A DNA stretch of 64,000 nucleotides from Pithys albifrons albifrons (Eukaryota > Chordata > Aves > Passeriformes > Thamnophilidae): NCBI RefSeq assembly GCF_047495875.1, contig NC_092462.1, forward strand, positions 38,221,523 through 38,285,522, given 5' to 3'. Below, piece after piece: positions 39,892-50,214 of this stretch. Position numbers and translations under genes: made by a program. The number at the start of each line of letters is the position of its first letter. Within the stretch, counting starts at the first letter, position 1. The notes below the pieces were generated by a model. The model worked only from the letters and a program-made list of their open reading frames with translations. It ran no database searches and had not been told where the DNA came from.

Positions 39892-39958
39892 ATGATGTAG
39901 AATAGTGAGTGCCAGGAGTGCACATGTTCCTTGGCACTCACTGTCCAAAGTACATCAT
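39892..39958 (+). ncRNA. Candidate pre-miRNA-like hairpin
   Basis: A fold-back with outer arms ATGATGTA (39892-39899) and TACATCAT (39951-39958), inner arms AGTGAGTGCCA (39904-39914) and TGGCACTCACT (39932-39942), and a possible extra GGA/TCC pairing toward a loop of about 10 bases. The arms are separated by an asymmetric internal loop (4 versus 8 bases). Length and shape resemble a miRNA precursor, but I do not recognise a known mature miRNA. A remnant of a short palindromic DNA transposon is an alternative. There is no expression evidence. Confidence 0.35.
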
Positions 39959-40100
39959 AATCTGTTGAGTGACAGCCCTGTAACATGAGTGAGTCTAGTG
40001 GTTTGATGGTTCCCCCTGTTGAAGAGATAAAATTCCACACTTGAGATTGGAGGAGATGTGGCCTGCAGGAGAGGGATACCTTATATTTCCCTTTCTTTGT

Positions 40101-40166
40101 TGGTTTTTTTTTTTTTGGTTTGGTTTGGTTTGCTTTGGTTTGGTTTGGTTTGGTTTGGTTTTTTTG
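40101..40166 (+). repeat. Poly-T followed by (TTTGG)n pentanucleotide repeat
   Basis: A 13-base T run is followed by about nine TTTGG units (40117-40160) with one GG-to-GC change, then T again. Open frames across it on both strands (Trp/Phe/Gly-rich and Lys/Pro/Asn/Gln-rich) are repeat artefacts. Confidence 0.95.
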
Positions 40167-43100
40167 TGATTTCCAGTACCAGAGAACAGAGGGAAGTGAA
40201 GGAGGAAGAGGTTCAGGAGGAAGAGGCCTTGCCGAGGCTTTCTTTGATCTGCTCCAGGTGAAGCTTTTCTGACCCAGGCAGTCAGATCAAAGAAAGGAGC
40301 CACAATATAGAGCACTTAAGACATTTCATGACTGTAGAAAATACTGCCACAAAAGTGCTCCTTTTTATTTTGAAAATATGTTTACCTTACATATAACCTG
40401 CTGTGGCACTTATTACTAAAATCAGATGATCACAAACCATTGGTTATTTTATATATCTCTGTCAGGAAGGCTTTAGCTATGTAGTATCTCAGATAAAAAA
40501 ACCATGACTGGTACATGTAGAGTGCAATAAAACCAGCAGAATCAAATGATAACAAATTGTATATCTATTTTACTTCTAAATATGCCTTTGCTTAAAGAGA
40601 TTCTAATTTCAAATCTTCAGTAATCCAGTGATTCCAGTGAGAAGACTTCCTTTGAACATTAGTAAACCCTAACTATCTTAATGATTCAGTGAGATTTAGC
40701 AAATGAGTTACAATCTGCAATGTGCAGTACTGAGTGGTCTTCGAAGAGTAGAGCAGTATATCTGAATAAGGACTAAATCTTGATTGCAGTATAAGCTACG
40801 TGCTGCATACTTTATAGCCATAATTAGACCATTTTCTTCCCCAAAAGGGCCTCTAGCAAGGGCTGATCCTTGTGATTAACTTCCTGCACTGTGAGCAGTC
40901 ATGCTGATCCCCATGAACTCTTCATGGACCTTGAGATTTCTCACAGTGCTTGAACATCACTCGTGCGACATGCCTTCAGTACCAGCCACAGCAGCAACCC
41001 CTTTGCTGAAAACTCACAATAGCCTTGCTTATGTGGTGTGCTGGCTATTTTTCCACAGCTGGAGCTGATAAGCAACAGCAACAGGGCTGAGCATGGGTTC
41101 CTTTTTCTCTGAGGCAGAGAGAAGGGTGCCATCTACTGAGGCACTCACATCCCCTCCTGCTTCCCACAGGCTTTTCACAGAAACCTCTCAGCCATATGCC
41201 AAGCTGGGAAGCTTGTAAGACCAAAGTAAATCCATGAATTTGATGAAACTCATTAAAAGGAGCATTTCAAGAAGAGCTGCATTTGTTTAAATTACTATGT
41301 TACTCCATTTGGTGTGTACTAAGTGAGAGAGAGCAGCTTTATAATGAACAAGGATCCGATACAAAAGATCATTTTGGTGCATATGTTTTAAAATAACAAA
41401 ATTCATCATGGAAATCTGCTATTTACACTCTTGTAGGATGGGATGAATTGAATAGTTATCTTGTAGCCATTTTGGTTTTAACCCCGAATTCACTCTGTGT
41501 ATTTTTGTGGAATCTGAAGTTTCTATTAATCTTTTGTTAGAATCTGCTTCATATTGATAGTTCTATAGCTAATATCATTTAGTGGCAAGCAGGGAACCCC
41601 AAACCCACTATCTGAAAATAGATTGCAGAATTATTTCAGTTAGTACTTTTATCTGATACTAGAAAATCCATCACTGTGACATTTTGTATAACAAGGGTCA
41701 CAAATTAACAACATATTTTGCTCTTGCAAGATCACCTTTGAAAATTGTCTTCTACTGCTTCAGTCAGTATGCTTGTTTCAAAAGCCAGATCTGTATTTTA
41801 CAAAACAGACCCATTTCATTGTCTGTTGGTATCTGTCTTCTTTAATGAGAAAAGAGCACTAAAGACACTGGAGAGACAGAGCAAATACCTTCATATGTGA
41901 CTGTGAGTAAATCACCATCTGCGTGTAAGCCCAACACATGCTTTCTGTTCATAATCCACAGGGGAGTGTACTAATCATGCATTTTTACTGCATTTTTCTG
42001 TGTGTCCAAACATTTGACCAGGTAAAATTATTGGAGATGTCAGGGAAAAAGATGTATTTGCTGTTCTTACTTTCACCTCATCTTAGAACATCAAACCCTG
42101 TAAATAAAAGCTAATCTTGGCAAATAATGCAGGAAAAGTCAAAATAAAGTTGTCAAAGTAATAAACAGTTCAATACAGCTGTCAGGTTTATTTGTTACAA
42201 AATAATATATGTGACAGCTGTAAAAAAGATAGGCTGAGACCTGAATGTACTGTTTTTGAAACAAGTATGAAAAGCTCTTGTTCTCAGGAAACTATGCAAC
42301 TGAGCTATGGTAAGCTTGAAAAGGAATTTTCTTTTTTTTTCCCTAAACATTTTGCATCAGCCTACCCTAATCAACTATTTACTACAGTCTGATAGTAAAA
42401 GCAAAGAGGAACATTGGTAATTATCTGTACTGGCTTTGGGGGATTTTTAAAATTTCATCAGTGAATGACATGATTGAAATGATTCAAGGTTATGTTGTTT
42501 ATGCCGTTGTCATTCTTACCACCTTACTATGAAATAAATGTAGATTTTCAAGTGGAGATGTAAATGTCATGTGTGTATTTGCTATCAAGAAATATTTATG
42601 GCATATCAAATTGTTCTCCGATGGTTTTGGACAGATTTTACAATCAACAGGTTAACAGAAGTTGTGAATTATATCTAAATGTTATTTATAGACAACAGTC
42701 AAATTTATGCATGCAGGAAGATATTGAGAAGTTTGAATAATACTGTCACCTTCTCTACAGTCTTCCTCCTGCTATTTACTACTCACTGGTAGGATTCTAT
42801 TTTCAAGATAGATAAATCTCTAACCACGTATGTGTGTATCGATTTAAATGTCCAAATAAAACAGAGCACTGCAGCTATTATTGCAGAGGCCACACAATGT
42901 GAAAGCACTTTTATTTTTTAGTTTCTGATCTTCCTAGAGTATTGTCACTTCTTTAATGCAGCTAAACAACGTTCAAAATACTTAAAGCCAAGTTCATATT
43001 TCTGACAGATTGTGCAATTTAACCCAGTAGGAGTAAGTGTTCCTTGGTGTTTTTGCAATAGAGGATTGAATAAGGGATTTGAAAAAAAGCATTGAAGAAA

Positions 43101-43267
43101 TAAGAGTTGAGCATACCTGTTAAAAAGTTTAGGTGGGTTATTTTTCTTTTCTATACTTTTTCATTATTATGTATTACAGAGTTTCTGAGCTCAAAGAAGC
43201 CAGTCATAGAACAGATATGAAACAAAAGGCAGTGCCTATTCAATGCACCTTGTGGTGATTTATTGTT
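40167..43267. other. Unassigned DNA, no gene seen
   Basis: Nothing was recognised. The part 42470-42740 is even in composition and could be conserved noncoding sequence. Open frames are at most 66 codons. Confidence 0.5.
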
Positions 43268-43296
43268 TGGGGGTTTGTTTTGGTTTGGTTTGGTTT
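43268..43296 (+). repeat. Short (TTTGG)n-like repeat
   Basis: A second, shorter occurrence of the same pentanucleotide type as at 40117, after a GGGGG run. Confidence 0.85.
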
Positions 43297-45599
43297 TAAT
43301 GCTGTCTGTCCCAAAATTATGAAGAATCATCACAGACTTAATGCAGTCTGTCTGGCCTACCTCTAAAGACAGATGCCAAAATGTCATAGTCTGGACACTA
43401 CTAAATTATATTTTTAATAAATCCCTATAAAGTTGTTGAAAAGTATAAAATAATCAAGAAAATATTGTCTTCACATTTCCTAGTTAAAATGTGAGCAATA
43501 TGCATGTGAACTCTGTAGCCTATTGCATTCATGGAGTGCTATGAATCGTGAACAGTATTTTAACTCCAGCTTTTATATTCAGTCATTGTTTGGCTTGAGC
43601 ACTGAGCCAAGGCACTCCATACTTTATTTTCTGTATATTTAAGAAAAGGAAGAGATAGCAACAGCATACTTACCCACCTCCCCTTTTAAGGAATGATCAG
43701 TTAATGCTGTTATAACACTTGAAGGTAGGCTTTTCAGAACTTAAATATGATTAGACTTTATATAGATAATAAAACATTCATACTTGCCTAGGATAAGATA
43801 CAAGGGATTTAAAATACCCAAGCTTTCTGGCATAACTAGCTGCTTGAGATTAGGAGGAAAACCTTTGGTACAGGCAAGTTATTAGAGTATTACTTTTGGT
43901 GGTTGTGGGATAGCTTTGTGTATTACTTTGAATCATCAAACGCTGTTGGCTGGAGCAGGATACTAAGTTAAAAAAACTTCTGGCTTTAACAAGAATGGCA
44001 AGTCCTAGTCTTCTGTGTTTCTAGATTCTCACTGACTGATGGAGAAGAATCCTTTTGCTTCTGCATGCATCTAAATGATGTACAATGTACTTGTCTATGG
44101 CTACACCATATGGCTAAGACATGTCCCATCTTACCAAGCCCTTAGGTATTTCAGTTTTTCATATTTGTTGATGAAATTTTGAAGTTTGTAGTTCTGATTT
44201 GGTTCAGTGGATATAATTCCAGTAAGAAGAGTCTTACTAATTAAAAACTCAAAGCAACTGAGCTCCCTTTGACAGAAGTAGAAAGAAATGAGACAAACAG
44301 TTGTGGTGACAATTATTTTGTGTTGGGTCATCTCCACTGACAGAACAAGAACAGCACACCTGAGCATCATACTGATTGATATACGCCAACTCTCCTCTAA
44401 TCATTGCTCACCTGTTGAGGGGAATGGGTTAAAATCTAGCAGGTTGTCAGGGAAGACTTTAGGCCACTTTGTGGTACTGACTGCAATGTCCTTTTTGGGC
44501 TATTTCAAGAAGAAGTAAAAACAAAGCAGTAGGTATGGGCTTACTAGCAAATTGCAACCTTCCTCCTTGAGAAAATGCTTTTTGCAGCACTGTGTATTTT
44601 TACATTTTGCATTTTTAAAAAAACATTTGCATCTTTGTGGCAGCAGTTATATTTTTAAGTGCATACAACTACTACATGCAGTATGTGTGTGGTATGTGTT
44701 CACATGTTTGTGTAATAACTAGCTTAAATTCACACATGATTATTTTTTTAAAACTTGCTTATCAGACAGCATGGTGTAATATAATTCTTATTCAGTTCAT
44801 AGTTTCTGTTTTACTGCCTCATTATATTCTTCAAGTTCACTGGATATTTCTCTCTCTACCTTTTCTTCCCTTTTGTTGTATACTTTTTGCATATAAACAT
44901 AGACATATATACACGGAGAGAGCAAAATAATTGCTCAGGAGAAATCTTGCAACCCTTTTCCTTCCCTAAACAGCAACAAGAGATTTACATTTATAAACAG
45001 GGAGCCAGGGTCCAGGAGGCAGAAAGCTAACACACAGCTAACACACGACAGCAGTGAAGTTACACAGATAAATTTTTCAGTTCTTTTATCTAGTAAACAT
45101 CCTAATGATCAACATCAAAGGCTGAAGTAAGAAGCCGTTCTTCTCTTTTGTGCCAGATTGAGAAAGAGTGGGCTCTTTTACATCTCATATGGGAGATATG
45201 AGGAGCCTTTGAATGGATCATTGCTTTTTATGAGTAGTAATGAGGTGAGAAGTATTCTAGTGTGTGGCACAGGCCTTCATTAAAAGCGTGAAACAGAATG
45301 GCTTATGGTTAAAAGGAGTAATTTGTTCTAACGTACTTGCTAAATTGTGCTGTATCCATGCCAGGTCACTAGACTACATTTTCCACAGTATTTCCAAATG
45401 CATTTGTGTGTAATTATTCTGCCTGTGCAGAGCTGAGGGATTTTTCCAATGCTTTGTGCTAACTAGTTGACAATGCTCATTCCTTTACTGGAATCTTCTC
45501 TAAATGCTTTATTTTAAGATGTGGGGAAGAGCACAGATTTTGTTGCTCAATACTATGTTTCCTCAAAAGAATAAGAATGAGCAAAACATCATAAAACAA
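43297..45599. other. Unassigned DNA, no gene seen
   Basis: No repeat family or exon was recognised. Open frames are at most 97 codons. A 6-bp inverted repeat (TTGGCT and AGCCAA) lies near 43590-43610. Confidence 0.5.
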
Positions 45600-45960
45600 G
45601 CATAACTGATCTGAAGGTCCCAATAACATGATGAAAAAGCAGGGAACCCTCTCCACAGTCTCCAACTTCGGTCTGCAAGGATTTTATCAGAGAGCTCTAT
45701 GCAAACCAGAGGCAAGTAAACTGCAATATACTGCTGTCTCTTACAGTAGCACGTTTGAGCTGCCTGATTTCCTAAAGCATTGCTTAGCCACTTCTCACAT
45801 CACAGTCAATGGCAAGTGACGACGGTCGTCACTTTGGAAAATCAGCCACTTGTATTTTGCTGCTGCTGAGAAACATGATATTAATTAAGCAGCAGCACAG
45901 ATGCCACATTATGCAAATGCTTTTCCAAGTTCTCATTTCTGTCATGCTTGAAAAGAGAGG
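45600..45960. promoter_or_regulatory. Candidate enhancer with palindrome, hairpin and octamer
   Basis: Within 110 bp there are three ordered signals. First, an odd-centred palindrome at 45814-45834 has 10-bp arms AAGTGACGAC and GTCGTCACTT with three CpGs and two inverted TGACG (ATF/CREB half-site) words. Second, an inverted repeat at 45858-45897 has arms TGCTGCTGCT and AGCAGCAGCA around a loop containing TTAATTAA. Third, a perfect octamer ATGCAAAT lies at 45911-45918. The surrounding sequence is non-repetitive and less AT-biased than its neighbourhood. Together this looks like a developmental enhancer or conserved element, but function is inferred. Open frames across it (62-63 codons) have no recognisable domain. 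Confidence 0.35.
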
Positions 45961-46754
45961 AAACTTCTGTCTTCAGTACAAATTTCAGCCCAGATAATTC
46001 TTTTCAGAGAACAGAAAGAGGTATAATCCCTGGGAACCACACTCTTGAAATGTGAAGGACTGTAATAAATTACAGTGGCAAAGGAATAGTTTTTCTAGTA
46101 CAGGTTATACACACAATGGGAGTCCTTTTTTGAGCAAAACACTTGTAACATCCAGAGCTGACCTTTAGGCATTAAAGTCTGTTGAGGATTGTACATTCAG
46201 TTGATGGCAGCGTAAGGAAAAGAGTGGAGACTACAGCCTTCACCTGCTCCAGTTACCACATTACACCACCTCTCTGCTCACTAAACCTTTCTCTGTTCAC
46301 AGCACTGACAGAGATACTGGCTTTAATCTTTGCCACACAAAAAAAATGACAGTTCTAAGCTTTATATGACATAGGAGTAACAGCTGATCAGGGGATTTTT
46401 CTAGTAAGCTTCTTTAGAAGGAAGTGCAAGAAGGAAGTGCTAAGGTATCCAAATGAAAACTACAGAAATTATCTGCTCCAGTTTATGTATTTTTAAACTA
46501 ACAGAAGAAATGGGAGGAAATTCAATGAACACTTTTTTTTTTGTCTGTCCCATTTTAGGACAAACAGCAGTATCTAAAAATAATAAAAATTCTACCAAAA
46601 TATTTTTATTAACTCAAGCCAAGGTTTTGTTTGGAATGCACATTGATGAAAATTTATGAGATTTCAACTTTTTGCCTTGAGTCAGAGCAGGAAAATATTT
46701 GAATCTCAAAACCATCTCATTCCTAGCTTTGAACTAAGAGAAGGGACAGGACTC
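45961..46754. other. Unassigned DNA, no gene seen
   Basis: Nothing was recognised beyond a small duplicated word (AAGGAAGTGC twice near 46418-46440). Confidence 0.55.
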
Positions 46755-46779
46755 TGTGTATGTGCGTGCGCATGTGTAT
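46755..46779 (+). other. Alternating purine-pyrimidine tract, Z-DNA candidate
   Basis: Twenty-five bases alternate pyrimidine and purine without exception, including the CG-rich core GTGCGTGCGCATG. Such tracts can adopt left-handed DNA under torsional stress. Confidence 0.7.
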
Positions 46780-47316
46780 TTGGCAGCAATTAAAATATGA
46801 GAGTTGTGCTTAGAACCATATGCTTCCTCAGAAACTGATAAAAGTTGCATGTGTATAACTGATGGAGAATTTGTCCTATAAAGTTAAGACAGTTGAGTTA
46901 AGTACCGTTGTTTCTTTAAATCAGATTACTATTGTTTTCTGTATAAGTCAAGACAGACTAGTCCACTTTAACCTATGCATATGAATGAAGAAACAAAGAA
47001 GTTTTGTGAGGAACATAGGAAATCAAGTCCTATCACCCTTTCTCTTCTGAGCACCAAACACTTAGAAACCTGAGAAACAGATGAATTCTTCTCTCCACAT
47101 ATTTTCTAGCCATATTGTGAAACATAGAAGGCTTCAATGTTTAATGCTCATCAGTAACTGCTGGGGTCATTCCTCATAATCCTATATGCAACATTTTGTT
47201 TAAAAAAGTTAGTGACAATGATTGAAATTGCTTATTTTAATGATGCCGTGAAAAAAGTAGAATAAAGCAGAGAAGCACAGTCTGCTTTACTGAAACAGCC
47301 ATTCTCCTGAAAGTGA

Positions 47317-47400
47317 TGTATATATATGAGTCTGTGTATGTATATATGCAAGTGTAGTGTATATATATTATTATATATTATTATATAATATGTATACATT
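47317..47400 (+). repeat. (TA)n/(TG)n-type low-complexity block with fold-back
   Basis: AT-rich dinucleotide and ATT trinucleotide repeat sequence. Positions 47358-47371 pair with 47385-47398 over 14 bp (one G-T wobble) with a 13-base loop. Confidence 0.8.
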
Positions 47401-48729
47401 ATGCTGGTTGAACAAGCAACTAAATACAATGTTAGATTTTCCTGTATGTTAAATTGTTTTTCCTGGTTTTTCAGACAGACAAGTTAAATGACAAGAAAAA
47501 GATTAGGTAGTTTGTCAGTAGACATCTGGAAATCATAACAGTTCAGCCAGTGACTATGTTTTCTTCTTGACTACAAGTGAGGAAACTCACCTGGTTTCTT
47601 ATAACAATGAGGTGAGCTCAGGTTGTTGTGAAGGTTTTTAAAGGATGCCTCTGAAAAATGTCAGCTACTTGCTTATTGGAAAGGTCTGAATGTCATGGCA
47701 TTGGAAGATTTTCATCACCTTTAACCCAGATTAATCAGGGTATGTATATCCATACACCCTACAGTTAGAGTATGAATAGAAATTTTCAATTGTCTCATGT
47801 TATAAATCACATTTTTTAACATTTATCTTGGCATTGATTATTTCTCTGTGGTTTTAAATAATGTTTAAAATTAAAAATCTATTTTTTATCAGTGTCTTGG
47901 AATTTAGATCTTCAGAGCTAGGATTGGTCACCTTGCAAGCAGCATAGAGTTTGTGATGCAACTACAATTAAAATGCATGTTAAACCAAAAATTACTTGAA
48001 TATGATGTTACTAGGTTGACAGTGTTGTCTGATCTTTCTCTTTCTCCAACTTGAGCTGCAAAATTACTTTGCAACTGTTTGTTTGAAGCCATTTTTTCTG
48101 TGAATAGTTGTTGAATTGATGATTGCTTAAAAGGAGCAGAAAATAAAGACGAGCAAATTGCAATCACTTGAGGTTATGTAGGAGAGAAATACTCCATATA
48201 TATGGGTACCAGAAGGTAGAATCCTTACCACAATTTGGAGCTCTGGAGTTAAGTTTACTCATGTAAGAAATGAAGATCCAGAAAATGTTGGTCCTAATTC
48301 TACCCTGATCTTCCAGACAGTATTATGATATACTTTTTTTTACATAGAAACAGAGGGTTTAATTTTGCAGAGGACTCACAGATTCTGATAACAGGACTGT
48401 AAATGCTTTTATTAATGCCTTCTTTATTAAATTATTAAAAAAGAAGGAATACAAGCATTGTAAAAATAGAGAGTCTTGCCCCATGCCTCAAGAGGTTTTT
48501 GTATCTGAACTTCACAGAATTCAAATGATTGGATGGTATTCAACCCCTTCTTAACAATAGAATCTGAAAGGGATATGGTCATGTCTATATATAGTTGCTT
48601 CGCACAATAATGTCATAAATTACCCTAAACCTCTCTTGGTTAATCTTGAATCAAATCATCTTCAATCATTTCTCTGCATATTTGTTACTGCATGGAACCT
48701 AGCAGTGATGATTTAAAAAACTCAATAAA
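47401..48729. other. Unassigned DNA, no gene seen
   Basis: Nothing was recognised. A small hairpin with arms CCTTCTTT (48418-48425) and AAAGAAGG (48440-48447) is present. Confidence 0.55.
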
Positions 48730-48750
48730 CCCCCTCCCCCCCTCCCCCGC
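48730..48750 (-). other. C-rich tract, minus-strand G-quadruplex candidate
   Basis: C runs of 5, 7 and 5 (48730-48734, 48736-48742, 48744-48748) are separated by single T. On the minus strand the central 7-G run can supply two tracts, giving four tracts in total. Confidence 0.6.
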
Positions 48751-50119
48751 TATCAGAGGGAAAAAAATTACAGTGAGTCTAGTCTCTGTGTTGTTTTTAG
48801 GAATCTGTGTCAAAGACCCATTATCCCTGTCTATCCATAAAGCATCACACAGAGGAGGAACATATATGTCAGCTATGTTTTTCACAGACAGTTTGAGTAC
48901 AACCAAAATCCTGTTGCTTTTTTCACGTTACATCAGTCCTGACAATCCAGAATCAACCTATCATTTAGGAAGAAATTTTAGAAGGTAGGGATACATCTCC
49001 TCTTCGTTCCTATAATTTTGTACAGGGCTGGATTTCTAAATTGTGTTATATTTTTTGCCTAGTACAAGTTTCTCAAGAAGTCAACTGCATTTTTTTAAGG
49101 TGGCTGATCACATACTTTGGCTGCAAGTTTTATTTATTTGCCTTCTTCCCATTTCTCCTGCCTTCAGGCACAGGGCAAATCTTCAGCTGACAAGACAGGC
49201 CTTATTCAAGCTTTCCAGGGCTGCTTTCTTGGGCTTTGAACCCCAATGCTGTGGCATGACCACTGCAGGGAGCTGCAGCCTTGCCTGGCATTAATATTCA
49301 CATGATGCCAGTGTCTGAATTATTCAAAATTCTGTTGATTTCTTAAAGGCCTGAGTATGTGCTGAAAAGTTCAGTTATCCAGTGTAGCTATTTACAGATG
49401 TAACCAATTTGTAGGTTTTGGATTAGAAGTTTCATTTCTTGCCCTTATCCACCATGCAGTTTTACCAGGCAGACCTTACCCAAGTTAAGAGCTGTGCAGG
49501 TATGGAGCTACATCCACTCCAGCAGTCCCCTGCAACTAGATGTTATGCATTTATGAACCTTAATTAACTGTTGAGACAGTAGGGGAAAAGGATAAGGGGA
49601 CCAGAATCAAAATTAGCACATTAATGGTTTTAGCCATAAATACATTATCTTTATCCTAGTACTAAAATTTTATTTTTGGAACTTGCAAAATATTGATTGG
49701 AATAAATGTATTCCATTTTTACTTTCTGAAAAAGCTGGAAGTCTATCCTGTGAAATAGGATGTTCCTCTAGTAAATTTAGGATTAAACCTAAGTCTGTTT
49801 CTGAGCACTCAGAGGTGCCAGAGGCTGGAACTGGGTAGAAAACCAACTGAAGTAATTTTCCTCTATAACCTGCCTGGGGCGAGATCTCAGATATTTGAAT
49901 GGAAGCTGCAGGTCAGGAAGTCTCTCTCAGTTGTCTGTGCTTAAAAATATATCTAAAGCAAACACACCTTGGTGACTTTGAACGGAGATAGTGCTGAAAT
50001 TTCACCTGTCACTATAATCCCCAAAAAATGGAGTACAATGAGAAAAATTGGTCATATTGCAGACTAAAAGAGTGAAATGGAAATGTAGGAATAATTTTTC
50101 CAAAGTATTGTTCAGTTAG

Positions 50120-50214
50120 AAAAAAAAAAAAAACCTAAAAAAAAAAGACAAAACTTACTGCTGCCTTTTTTTTTTGTTTGTTTTTTACTTTCCCCCGCTC
50201 TCCCCCCCACCTCA
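50120..50214. repeat. Poly-A, poly-T and C-rich low-complexity cluster
   Basis: A runs at 50120-50133 and about 50138-50146, then a T-rich tract from about 50167, then C runs of 5 and 7 near 50193-50208. The A-then-T order could allow intrastrand pairing. Confidence 0.85.

Noticed and set aside
40058..40315. Open frames rich in Trp/Phe/Gly (plus) and Lys/Pro/Asn/Gln (minus)
   Set aside because: They are translations of the (TTTGG)n microsatellite.
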